Origin: Tubiluchus corallicola
Lineage: Eukaryota; Priapulida; Priapulimorpha; Priapulimorphida; Tubiluchidae
Assembly (NCBI GenBank): GCA_030141605.1
Contig: JAQGDQ010002393.1
Location: forward strand, 1-64,000
DNA: 64,000 nt
Direction: 5' to 3'
Within the stretch, counting starts at the first letter, position 1, and the number at the start of each line of letters is the position of its first letter. Below the pieces are notes generated by a model. The model was not told the DNA's origin, did no database searches, and saw only the letters and a program-made list of their open reading frames with translations. This document shows positions 36,139 through 44,464 of this stretch, one piece after another. The translations under genes and the position numbers were made by a program.

Positions 36139-36935
36139 AAATACTGACCCATACTATAATATTGTTTTTGTTCTTCGTTGCTGTTTCCCAAGCCAAAGAA
36201 CAACAATTGATACAACCCGAAGAGGAAAAACAACTTAACGAAGAAGAATTGATACAAAAAGCCAATGAACTGTATGCAGAAGACAACTACGAAGAAGCTA
36301 TAGAAACTTACAACCAAATATTAAACTCTCGTACCGAGTCGCCAGTCATATACTACAACTTGGCCAATGCTTATTATAAGCAAAATCAACTCTCGTATGC
36401 CATACTCAACTACGAACGAGCTTTATTACTTGCTCCTAACGATAAGGATATTAGATACAATTTAGAACTTGCCAACACTAAAATAGTAGATAAAATAGAG
36501 CAGTTACCACAGTTTTTTCTAATTAAATGGGGCAGAAATTTTGTAGCCATAGCCCACACCAATACTTGGGCAAGTATAAGCATAGCAGCCTTTATACTTA
36601 TGTTTTTACTGCTTTTACTTTTCTTTTTCAGTTCCAAAACTTCTGTAAAAAAGACGACCTTTTCTCTAAGCACAATATTGTTTTTGTTATTTATTTTGGC
36701 TTTTGTATTTGCTTATCAACAAAAGAAACCACTTACACAGAGAGACACAGCCATAGTAATACAGCCCGTAGTAACTGTGAAAAGTAGCCCACAAGAAAAT
36801 AGTACGCAATTATTTTTACTGCACGAGGGAATAAAAGTAGATGTGATAGATGCTGAGTTGCAAAACTGGCGAAAAATACAAATAAGCGATGGCAATCAAG
36901 GTTGGATACCTACCGATGCTATAGAAAAAATATAG
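36135..36935 (+). CDS. batE: TPR/SH3 protein BatE
   Basis: This 266-residue protein starts inside the batD stop (ATGA). A signal peptide is followed by TPR motifs (ELYAEDNYEEAIETYNQIL, VIYYNLANAYYKQNQLSYAILNYERALLLAP), two membrane helices (about 138-190), and a C-terminal SH3-like domain (TVKSSPQENSTQLFLLHEGIKVDVID...GWIPTDAIEKI). It is the last gene of the bat operon. Confidence 0.88.
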   Translation: MKILTHTIILFLFFVAVSQAKEQQLIQPEEEKQLNEEELIQKANELYAEDNYEEAIETYNQILNSRTESPVIYYNLANAYYKQNQLSYAILNYERALLLAPNDKDIRYNLELANTKIVDKIEQLPQFFLIKWGRNFVAIAHTNTWASISIAAFILMFLLLLLFFFSSKTSVKKTTFSLSTILFLLFILAFVFAYQQKKPLTQRDTAIVIQPVVTVKSSPQENSTQLFLLHEGIKVDVIDAELQNWRKIQISDGNQGWIPTDAIEKI

Positions 36936-36995
36936 TACATACAAATAAACTAACATCACATTGTTAATAGAAGGGAGCATTGTAAAAAGTACATT

Positions 36996-37973
36996 ATGAA
37001 AAAAACTTACAACTGGGGCATTATTGGATTAGGGCATATAGCACGAAAATTTGCTAGCGATTTGCAGATCGCCCCTCAATCGCAGTTATACGCAGTAGCC
37101 TCGCGTACACAAGAGAAAGCCAATAAATTTGCCCAAAAATACAAGGCACAAAAAGCCTATGATAGCTATGAAAAACTTGCACAAGACCCTAATGTAGATA
37201 TTATTTATATTGCTACGCCTCAACCTTTTCATTGTGAACAGGCTATAATGTGCTTAGAACATAAAAAACCTGTACTTTGCGAAAAACCTTTGGCAACGAA
37301 CTCTCTTGAAGTGAAAAAGATAATACAAACGGCACAAGATAATAATACATTTTTGTTAGAAGCTCTATGGTCGAGATTTGTACCTCACACAAAGAAAATA
37401 TTAGAACTAATAGAAGCAGGTACTATTGGTAAGATAAAGCACTTGCGAGCCGATTATGGCAGGTATTTCCCCTATGACCCTGACTCACGAATGTTTAAAA
37501 AAGAACTAGGAGGAAGTTCTCTTTTTGATGTTGGTATTTACCCATTGTATTTTTCTCTGTTGTTATTTGGCAAACCTATAAAATATAAAGCTCTTGCCTC
37601 TTTTGGTCGTACAGGTATTGATGAGAGCTGTGGAATGCTACTACAATATTCTGATGGGCAGATAGCCTTTTTGCTATCTACTTTTGTTGCTGATACTAAT
37701 ATGCAAGCTGAAATATATGGTGAGAAGGGAAGAATAAAAATAGACCATCGTTTTCACGGACCCGCAGACTTTAGCTTGATACTTGAAAATGGTAAGACCC
37801 AGAACTATAATTTTGAAAAACAAGGATTTGGCTATCAACACGAAATAGAAGAAGCTATCCATTGTTTAGATAATCAACAATTGCAAAGTAAGTTGTTCGA
37901 TTGGCAGGACAGCATCAATCTAATGGAACTGTTAGATAAAATAAAAGAGGAATGCGGCATAAAAGCTCTATGA
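36996..37973 (+). CDS. Gfo/Idh/MocA-family oxidoreductase
   Basis: This 325-residue protein has an N-terminal Rossmann domain (WGIIGLGHIARKFASDL), the IATPQPFHCEQAIMCLEHKKPVLCEKPLATN block with the catalytic Lys of EKP, and the C-terminal alpha/beta substrate domain (DVGIYPLYFSLLLFGKP). It uses NAD(P) to oxidise or reduce a sugar-like substrate or dihydrodiol; the substrate cannot be told from sequence. It lies 60 bases after batE and may be a separate unit. Confidence 0.85.
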   Translation: MKKTYNWGIIGLGHIARKFASDLQIAPQSQLYAVASRTQEKANKFAQKYKAQKAYDSYEKLAQDPNVDIIYIATPQPFHCEQAIMCLEHKKPVLCEKPLATNSLEVKKIIQTAQDNNTFLLEALWSRFVPHTKKILELIEAGTIGKIKHLRADYGRYFPYDPDSRMFKKELGGSSLFDVGIYPLYFSLLLFGKPIKYKALASFGRTGIDESCGMLLQYSDGQIAFLLSTFVADTNMQAEIYGEKGRIKIDHRFHGPADFSLILENGKTQNYNFEKQGFGYQHEIEEAIHCLDNQQLQSKLFDWQDSINLMELLDKIKEECGIKAL

Positions 37974-38290
37974 ACTAATTAATTATGCAAGAGTTAGTAG
38001 TAGCTCAGAAAATTTCTGGGTTGAAAACTTTTCATAGATATGCTTAGAATAAAAGGAGGCTTTGCCCTTATTATAATTAACAATGAAAGCCGTTGTATAA
38101 TGTGAGTAATTGTAAAGTAGTAATATTTAATATATTATACTTTTTTTTATAGTAAAAAATGTGTTTCTTTGTAAAAGATTTTGCTACTTGTAGTATTTGG
38201 CTTATTGATATTACTAAGGTAGTATATTTTGTTTAGAGAGTAATTAAATATAATGTCTAACTTATTAATTAAATTAAAACATTTTTAAGA
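37974..38290. other. Upstream region of rpsA
   Basis: These 317 AT-rich bases must include the rpsA promoter and leader. Near-matches to TAnnTTTG occur, but none has exact spacing with a -33 box. No small gene is seen. Confidence 0.45.
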
Positions 38291-40375
38291 ATGTCAGAAG
38301 AAAGTAACAAAAGTGCAGGACAAATACCTACTAACGAGCCAGAGAAGAAAAAAGAACTAAAAGCAGAGGTTAAAGATGCCAAAGAAGAAAAAGTAGAAAA
38401 GGTTGAAAATACAGAAAAAACATCTGCTAAAGAGCCAGAGGAAAAGAAAGAGCTAAAAGTAGAATTTGAAAGTATAAAAGAGAACCCAGAGGAAAAAATA
38501 ACTGTAGCACAGGCTTTTAAAGAGGAAAAAATAGACTGGGATGGCCTGTCGAATGAAGATAAGATTCTATCGCCCAAAGAGAGCGATGAAATTACACAAC
38601 AGTACGATGAGACCTTACTGTCAATCAACGAAAAAGAAGTAGTAGAAGGAACTATTGTTTCTATGAATAAGAGGGAAGCAGTGGTGGATATCAATTTCAA
38701 GTCGGAGGGAGTTATTAATATTAATGAGTTTCGCTACAACCCTGATTTGAAGCCAGGTGATAAAATAAAGGTGTATATAGAGACACAGGAAGATACTAAG
38801 GGACAGTTGATTTTATCACATAAGAAAGCAAGAGCATTGAGGGCTTGGGAAAAGATAAATAGCGCCTTGGAGAACGATGAGATTGTAGAAGGATATGTAA
38901 TGAGCAGAACGAAGGGAGGAATGATAGTAGACGTATTTGGTATAGAAACCTTCTTGCCCGGTTCTCAAATAGATATTAAGCCTATTAGAGACTACGACAT
39001 TTATGTGGGTAAGACGATGGAGTTGAAGGTAGTAAAGATTAATCAAGAGTTTAGAAATGTTGTAGTTTCACACAAAGCACTCATTAAAAAAGAATTAGAA
39101 AAACAAAGAACAGAAATTATTTCTAAGCTTGAAGTAGGACAAATACTAGAAGGAACAGTTAAGAATATAACTTCTTATGGTGTGTTTATAGACCTTGGAG
39201 GGGTGGATGGCTTAGTACATATTACCGATTTATCGTGGGGTAGAATAAACCATCCTGAAGAAATGGTTCAACTAGACCAAAAACTAAAAGTTGTTATATT
39301 AAGTTTTGATGACGAGAAAAAACGTATTGCTCTTGGTGTAAAACAACTTACAGAGCATCCGTGGGATAATTTGACCGAAGCATTGGAAGTGGGGCAAGAG
39401 ATTGAAGGTAAAGTTGTTGTCATTGCTGATTACGGTGCATTTGTAGAGATAGCACCCGGAGTAGAAGGACTTATTCACGTATCGGAAATGTCTTGGTCGC
39501 AGCATTTACATACGACACAGGATTTTTTGAAGGTAGGAGATATGGTTAAGGCTAAAATATTGACTCTGGATAAGGAAGAGAGAAAAATATCTATGGGTAT
39601 TAAGCAGCTTACTCCTGACCCTTGGGAACAAATAGAAACAAAATATGCAGAAGGCAGCAAGCATACAGCTAAGGTAAGAAACTTTACCAATTTTGGCATA
39701 TTTGTAGAAGTAGAAGAAGGTATAGATGGTCTCGTGCATATATCTGACCTTTCTTGGACAAAGAAAATTAAGCACCCTTCTGAATTTGCAAAAGTAGGCG
39801 AAGAAATAGAAGTTATGGTGTTGAGCGTAGATAAAGATAATAGAAGATTGAGCTTTGGCCATAAACAATTGGAGGAGAACCCTTGGGATACCTTCAAAAC
39901 TATTTTTACAGAGGGTTCTATACACGAGGGAACTATTATAAAAGTGTTTGATAAAGGAGCACTTATATCTTTGCCTTATGGGGTAGAGGGTTTTACCACT
40001 CCTAAGCACTTGACAAAGCAGGATAAAACAGCTGCTAAGTTGGATGAAAAACTACCTTTCAAGATAATAGAGTTTAACAAAGAAGCAAAAAAGATTATTG
40101 TTTCTCATAGTAGAACCTTTGAAGACTTGAAGCCTACTTTTTCTAAGGGAAAAATGAAAAATGTAGAGCAAAAAACAAAGAGTAATATGGTTTTTGCCAA
40201 CGAGAAAAAAGCTACTTTGGGAGATATAAAAGGCTTAGCAGATTTAAAGAGTAGAATGGAAGAGGATAAAAAAGAAAAGCCTGCTGCAAAGAAAAATATC
40301 TCAGAAGAGAAGAAAGATGTACTAAAATCATCAGAAGAAAAACTTCCTAAAAAAGACGATGAAATACCTAAGTAA
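38291..40375 (+). CDS. rpsA: 30S ribosomal protein S1
   Basis: This 694-residue protein has six S1 (OB-fold) repeats. The clearest are LEGTVKNITSYGVFIDLGG, IEGKVVVIADYGAFVEI and TAKVRNFTNFGIFVEVEEG, each ending in a VDGLVHISDLSW-type strand. The first about 100 residues form a Lys/Glu-rich extension without S1 similarity, and the C-terminal 60 residues are again highly charged. S1 brings mRNA to the ribosome, which matters in Bacteroidota because most of their mRNAs lack Shine-Dalgarno sequences. The next gene overlaps its stop codon region with a perfect Shine-Dalgarno. Confidence 0.95.
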   Translation: MSEESNKSAGQIPTNEPEKKKELKAEVKDAKEEKVEKVENTEKTSAKEPEEKKELKVEFESIKENPEEKITVAQAFKEEKIDWDGLSNEDKILSPKESDEITQQYDETLLSINEKEVVEGTIVSMNKREAVVDINFKSEGVININEFRYNPDLKPGDKIKVYIETQEDTKGQLILSHKKARALRAWEKINSALENDEIVEGYVMSRTKGGMIVDVFGIETFLPGSQIDIKPIRDYDIYVGKTMELKVVKINQEFRNVVVSHKALIKKELEKQRTEIISKLEVGQILEGTVKNITSYGVFIDLGGVDGLVHITDLSWGRINHPEEMVQLDQKLKVVILSFDDEKKRIALGVKQLTEHPWDNLTEALEVGQEIEGKVVVIADYGAFVEIAPGVEGLIHVSEMSWSQHLHTTQDFLKVGDMVKAKILTLDKEERKISMGIKQLTPDPWEQIETKYAEGSKHTAKVRNFTNFGIFVEVEEGIDGLVHISDLSWTKKIKHPSEFAKVGEEIEVMVLSVDKDNRRLSFGHKQLEENPWDTFKTIFTEGSIHEGTIIKVFDKGALISLPYGVEGFTTPKHLTKQDKTAAKLDEKLPFKIIEFNKEAKKIIVSHSRTFEDLKPTFSKGKMKNVEQKTKSNMVFANEKKATLGDIKGLADLKSRMEEDKKEKPAAKKNISEEKKDVLKSSEEKLPKKDDEIPK

Positions 40376-40380
40376 GGAGG
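40374..40380 (+). promoter_or_regulatory. Perfect Shine-Dalgarno sequence for the STAS gene
   Basis: AAGGAGG lies 6 bases before the ATG at 40387 and overlaps the rpsA stop codon. No comparable sequence was noticed before the other genes of this window. Confidence 0.8.
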
Positions 40381-40386
40381 TTTTTA

Positions 40387-40731
40387 ATGAAATATAAGGT
40401 CGAAAAAAAAGAAGGGTATACATTGGTAACAGTTCTGGCAGAGAGATTGAGCGGGAAAACTGCATTAAACCTCAAGTCGGAGCTGGTGCTTATAATAAAT
40501 GAAGGCGAAAAAAATATTATACTTGATTTAAAAGAGTCTAAAAGCTGTGGACATTATGGAATGAATGCTATGATTATTGGCAATCGTTTGTGCTCTTCTT
40601 CTGGAGGAACTTTTGTAATTGTCAATGTCAATGATGAAGTGGAGGAGACGATTACAGTGGCCCAAATGGATATGGTTTTGAATATTGCTTCTACAATGGA
40701 AAAAGCCTGCAAATTGCTTGATATTGCTTGA
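40387..40731 (+). CDS. STAS-domain protein with altered phosphorylation loop
   Basis: The 114-residue protein is a single STAS domain (YTLVTVLAERLSGKTALNLKSEL, KNIILDLKESK, NAMIIGNRLCSSSGGTFVIVNV). Such anti-anti-sigma-type proteins normally carry a DSSG loop whose Ser is phosphorylated by a partner kinase. Here the aligned loop reads GHYG (in SCGHYGMNAMI), so the phosphorylatable Ser is absent. The protein may be a constitutively active or purely structural variant. It sits between rpsA and rnz on one strand. Confidence 0.8.
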   Translation: MKYKVEKKEGYTLVTVLAERLSGKTALNLKSELVLIINEGEKNIILDLKESKSCGHYGMNAMIIGNRLCSSSGGTFVIVNVNDEVEETITVAQMDMVLNIASTMEKACKLLDIA

Positions 40732-40800
40732 TATGTAGTAATGTATAACGTTAAGGAACTCTTACTCTTTTTTTGAAAAAACATCTAAGTTAATACGCAA

Positions 40801-41724
40801 ATGAGTTTTTCAATTACTATATTAGGAAGTAGTTCTGCCATTCCTACGCATCGACGCCACTTGTCTGCTCAAGTAGTAAAAATACTTGGGCAAGTTTTCT
40901 TGCTGGATTGTGGTGGAGGAACGCAGTTTCAAATGAAGCGTTTTAAAATCAAATATACTAAAATAGAGCATATCTTTATCACCCACCTACACGGAGACCA
41001 TTTTCTGGGTTTGTTTGGCTATCTTTCTACTCTTAATTTGCTTGGCAGGAGAAAGCCTGTGCATATTTATTCCGATATTAAGTTGCAAGAGATATTGGAA
41101 AAGTATTGGGAGCTGGAAGGTGTTCAACCTAAGTTTAAGATTGTTTTTCATTTCTTACAATATAGTAGGATGGAAGTGATATTTGAAGATAGAAATGTCA
41201 TTGTCTCTTCTTTTCCATTGAAACACAGTGTGCCTACTTGTGGGTTCTTATTTCAAGAGAAAAGGAAAATGAGAAACGTTATTAAGGAGAAAATAGAACT
41301 GTATAAAATCTCTAATGCTGAGATAAAACGTATTAAAAGAGGCGAGAACTTTATAACTGCCGAGGGGCATATCGTTCCTAATGAGGAGATAACTACTGAA
41401 CTACACCCTCCTCGTTCTTATGCCTATTGTACAGATACGGCTTATAGTGAGGAGGTAGTGAAAATAGTTAAAGGAGTAAACTTGCTTTATCACGAGGCTA
41501 CTTTTATGAATAAAGAAAAGAAATTGGCCAACAGTATATTGCACTCTACTTCCTTGGAAGCTGCAACTCTGGCAAAGAAGGCTGAAGCAAAAAAACTTTT
41601 GATAGGGCATTTTTCTGCTCGTTATAGAAATAGTGATTTGGAAAAATTGCTTAAAGAAGCCCAAATGGTATTTCCTAATACAGTGGCTGTAGCTGATGGT
41701 GATGTATACGAGATGTTCAATTAG
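40801..41724 (+). CDS. rnz: Ribonuclease Z
   Basis: This 307-residue metallo-beta-lactamase-fold protein trims tRNA 3' ends. The zinc motif is THLHGDHFLG (His62, His64, Asp66, His67). Further ligands lie in LKHSVPTCGF, AYCTDTAY and LIGHFSARY. Length and the insertion after residue 150 fit the short bacterial form (exosite region). None of the tRNAs in this window encodes CCA, consistent with a need for RNase Z. It follows the STAS gene. An inverted, degraded scrap of this gene occurs at 44268-44375. Confidence 0.95.
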   Translation: MSFSITILGSSSAIPTHRRHLSAQVVKILGQVFLLDCGGGTQFQMKRFKIKYTKIEHIFITHLHGDHFLGLFGYLSTLNLLGRRKPVHIYSDIKLQEILEKYWELEGVQPKFKIVFHFLQYSRMEVIFEDRNVIVSSFPLKHSVPTCGFLFQEKRKMRNVIKEKIELYKISNAEIKRIKRGENFITAEGHIVPNEEITTELHPPRSYAYCTDTAYSEEVVKIVKGVNLLYHEATFMNKEKKLANSILHSTSLEAATLAKKAEAKKLLIGHFSARYRNSDLEKLLKEAQMVFPNTVAVADGDVYEMFN

Positions 41725-41785
41725 ACAGTGTGTAAAATAGTTTAATTTGACCGTCCTCTTTTTTTGTCAAAATTATATATAAGGA

Positions 41786-42562
41786 ATGAAAAGTAAATTA
41801 AAAGCTTTTGAAGAATTGTCGCAGATAATGGATACTTTACGCGAAAAGTGTCCTTGGGACAAGAAGCAAACAATGAAAACCCTCCGCACGCTTACCTTAG
41901 AAGAGGTTTATGAATTATCAAATGCTGTGATAAAAAACGATATGGATGAAGTGAAGAAAGAACTGGGAGATTTGCTACTTCACGTGATGTTTTATAGTAA
42001 AATAGGGGAGGAGCAAGGGTGTTTTGATATTGCAGGAGTAATGCGAAGTCTTTGTAAGAAGTTGAAATACCGCCACCCACATATTTATGCAGATCTTATT
42101 GCAAAGAGTTCAAAAGAAGTAGAGCAAAATTGGGAACAATTGAAATTGGAAGAAAAGGGAGGGAACAAATCTGTTTTGGCAGGAGTACCACAAAACTTGC
42201 CTTCGCTTATAAAAGCTCATCGCATACAAGAAAAGGCTAGGGGAGTAGGCTTCGATTGGCAAAAACGAGAGCAAGTATGGGACAAAGTAACAGAGGAGTT
42301 GAATGAGTTGAAAAAAGAATTGAATAATATTAGTAAAGATAATATAGAAGCCGAATTTGGCGATTTATTCTTTTCTATTATCAATGCTGCAAGGCTCTAC
42401 CACATCAATTCTGATGATGCTTTGGAGAAAACAAATCAGAAATTTATTCGTAGGTTTAAATATTTGGAAGAAAAAACATTGAAACAAGGCAAAAGTCTTA
42501 AAAAGATGAGCCTTGGTGAGATGGATAAAATATGGGAGGAAGCTAAGGGGGTTGAAAAATAA
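41786..42562 (+). CDS. mazG: Nucleoside triphosphate pyrophosphohydrolase MazG
   Basis: This 258-residue protein has two tandem MazG all-alpha domains. The first has MDTLREKCPWDKKQT and the metal-binding EEVYEL...EVKKELGDLLLHV. The second has WDKVTEELNELKKEL...EAEFGDLFFSIINAAR. It hydrolyses NTPs to NMP and PPi, a house-cleaning and stress role. It ends at a terminator shared with the convergent leucine-rich-repeat gene. Pieces of this gene are duplicated at 44138-44262 (inverted) and 44384-44418 (direct). Confidence 0.93.
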   Translation: MKSKLKAFEELSQIMDTLREKCPWDKKQTMKTLRTLTLEEVYELSNAVIKNDMDEVKKELGDLLLHVMFYSKIGEEQGCFDIAGVMRSLCKKLKYRHPHIYADLIAKSSKEVEQNWEQLKLEEKGGNKSVLAGVPQNLPSLIKAHRIQEKARGVGFDWQKREQVWDKVTEELNELKKELNNISKDNIEAEFGDLFFSIINAARLYHINSDDALEKTNQKFIRRFKYLEEKTLKQGKSLKKMSLGEMDKIWEEAKGVEK

Positions 42563-42589
42563 ACTTGTCTTGCCCTTGAGGAAGGCAAA

Positions 42590-42626
42590 AATAAAACCGT
42601 GCTAGCTTTTACAGCACGGTTTTATT
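42590..42626. terminator. Shared terminator of mazG and the first LRR gene
   Basis: A perfect 14-bp stem AATAAAACCGTGCT/AGCACGGTTTTATT (42590-42603 with 42613-42626) with a 9-base loop lies between convergent genes. It is duplicated at 44415-44451. Confidence 0.9.
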
Positions 42627-43917
42627 CATTTGAGCAGTGTTCTTCAAATTCTGCAGGGTCATCAAAAAGATGCACAAGTTCTCCATATAAATTGTAGATA
42701 TAAAGCATAGGATTAGGCTCTAATCCCCCATCATTTTCCAGCATATTTACAACACCCGTAATGTCGCAGGCTGTACCTTCATTTTCACTTTCACTTACAG
42801 CCAGATAATATAATCTATTCATATTGGATACATCCAAATTTTTAATTGCAACCTTAACATTTGCACAATTAAGTAGTTCTAAATCGAACTCATTTAATAC
42901 TGTTGCACTCAAAATAAGTGGTTGATTATGGATTTCTAAACTTCGTAAATTTGGGTTGTTAGTCTTGTTCAGAGTTAATAATTCAATTCGGTTATTATCG
43001 CACCTAAGTGTATCTAATAGCGGATGCTCACTTAGATCTAACTTTTTTAAATCATTTCTACGACAAGAAAGAAATGATAACTCCTTGTTGTAACTAATAT
43101 CTAATTTCGTTAATTTATTCACTGAGCAATCCAAGTATTTTAAATTTATAAAATATTCAATACCTTTTAAAGATGTAATACTATCATAATCATACTGTAC
43201 ATCAATTTTTTCAAGATTTATTACATCTGTATGTCTAATGTAAAGACTATCTTGATCAAAAGCGTTGGGGATTATACTTTGCAAGTAGTCTCTAAAAGTA
43301 TCATCTGGCACGTAAAAGTAAAAAGAAAAATTACAATCTTCTGCTATTTTGTCTGGAAGAGGGTTGGTTTTATTACCCTCAATAGATACCTCTCCTGCTC
43401 TCATCAAGTATTTTTGGAGGGAGCAATATTCATCTAGATTGATATTATTTTTGATAGAAAAATCTCCTCCTACAGAACTAAGACTATCTAAGCCCTGTAA
43501 ATTTTCTAAAGAACTATTATTCGCAATATCAAAATCTCCTCCTACAGAACTAAGGTTATCTAAGCCCTCTAAACTTACTAAAGAACTATTATTATCAATA
43601 TCAAGGCTTCCTCCTACAGAAATAAGGTTATCTAAGCCATTTAAACTATCTAAAGAACTATTCTTAATCTCGAGGCTTCCCTCTACAGATTTAATCGCTT
43701 GTAGTGGACTTAAGTCTGTAATGCCAGTACCACTAATAGATAAGCTCCCTGTCAACTCTTCACACCCCGCATTCCCAAAATTATTTACTTCTTCTTGACT
43801 TGTTAAGGTTACACTTTCACATCTTGGCGGTGATGGTACTTCATTTTTACTACAAGTTACTACAAGAGCAAAAAAAAGAAATAACAACGCCAATTGTTTT
43901 CTTTGTGAAATTTTCAT
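42622..43917 (-). CDS. Leucine-rich-repeat lipoprotein, copy 1
   Basis: The protein has about 431 residues. I chose the ATG at 43917 because the paralogue's homologous Met gives the same MKxxQxKQ start, though an ATG at 43932 is possible. The lipoprotein signal ends ALVVTC. The mature part has an N-terminal region of 24-residue repeats (DIDNNSSLVSLEGLDNLSSVGG, receptor-L-like), a spacer VPDDTFRDYLQSIIPNAF, then leucine-rich repeats (LKYLDCSVNKLTKLDISYNKEL). It is likely a surface or periplasmic binding lipoprotein. It is a shorter paralogue of the gene at 44465-46468. Its promoter boxes look degraded compared with that copy. Confidence 0.75.
   Translation of the reverse strand: MKISQRKQLALLFLFFALVVTCSKNEVPSPPRCESVTLTSQEEVNNFGNAGCEELTGSLSISGTGITDLSPLQAIKSVEGSLEIKNSSLDSLNGLDNLISVGGSLDIDNNSSLVSLEGLDNLSSVGGDFDIANNSSLENLQGLDSLSSVGGDFSIKNNINLDEYCSLQKYLMRAGEVSIEGNKTNPLPDKIAEDCNFSFYFYVPDDTFRDYLQSIIPNAFDQDSLYIRHTDVINLEKIDVQYDYDSITSLKGIEYFINLKYLDCSVNKLTKLDISYNKELSFLSCRRNDLKKLDLSEHPLLDTLRCDNNRIELLTLNKTNNPNLRSLEIHNQPLILSATVLNEFDLELLNCANVKVAIKNLDVSNMNRLYYLAVSESENEGTACDITGVVNMLENDGGLEPNPMLYIYNLYGELVHLFDDPAEFEEHCSNE
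43435..43690 (-). repeat. 72-bp tandem coding repeats in LRR copy 1
   Basis: Several imperfect units encode the 24-residue motif with core NNSSLxxLxGLDNLxSVGG. Neighbouring units share long identical DNA blocks, and the same units occur in the paralogue. Confidence 0.75.
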
Positions 43918-44137
43918 AACACATATTTTCATATTGATAAAAATTAATTTTCAAAAATAAAGAAATATTTTAAATATATCAGATTTTTTGTAAAGCATAC
44001 TTTCTTATATTTTCTTTCTTGTAATCATATACTTTATTTTTACTACTAATATAGCGGCAAGTTAGTTTTTATCTATAATTTATGAACTTTAATTAAGATT
44101 AAAAGATACACTACTTAAACTATTTATATGCCATTAC

Positions 44138-44262
44138 CTTTCACAGCATTTGATAATTCATAAACCCCTTCTAAGGTGAGCGTGCGCAGGGTTTTCATTG
44201 TTTTCTTCTTGTACCAAACTTTTCGCGTAAGGCATCTATTATCTGCGATAATTCTTCTAAGA
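44138..44262 (-). pseudogene. Inverted scrap of the mazG 5' part
   Basis: The reverse complement of this stretch matches mazG about 41805-41935, with blocks such as GAAGAATTATCGCAGATAAT and TTTATGAATTATCAAATGC. Substitutions and a frameshift (GGTACAAG for the TGGGACAAG region) make it non-coding. It is next to, and collinear with, an rnz scrap. Confidence 0.8.
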
Positions 44263-44267
44263 CCTTT

Positions 44268-44375
44268 TTTTCTTGAAATAAGAACCCGCAAGTAGGCACA
44301 CTGTGTCTCAAAGGGAAAGAAGAAATAGTGACATTTCTATCTTCAAATATCACTTCCATTCCTACTATATTGTAA
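44268..44375 (-). pseudogene. Inverted scrap of rnz
   Basis: The reverse complement matches rnz about 41150-41265, including ACAATATAGTAGGA-like and GAAGATAGAAATGTCA blocks. In the original order rnz and mazG are about 550 bases further apart, so an internal deletion accompanies the inversion. Confidence 0.8.
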
Positions 44376-44383
44376 AAATGAAA

Positions 44384-44451
44384 AAAATATGGGAGGAAGC
44401 TAAGAGGGTTGAAAAATAAAACCGTGCTAGCTTTTGCAGCACGGTTTTATT
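44384..44451 (+). pseudogene. Direct copy of the mazG 3' end with its terminator
   Basis: The last codons of mazG (AATATGGGAGGAAGCTAAG...GTTGAAAAATAA) and the terminator stem (44415-44428 with 44438-44451) are repeated in the same orientation as at 42529-42626. About 30 bases between the stop and the terminator are missing from this copy. Confidence 0.85.
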
Positions 44452-44464
44452 CATTTATAAATTA

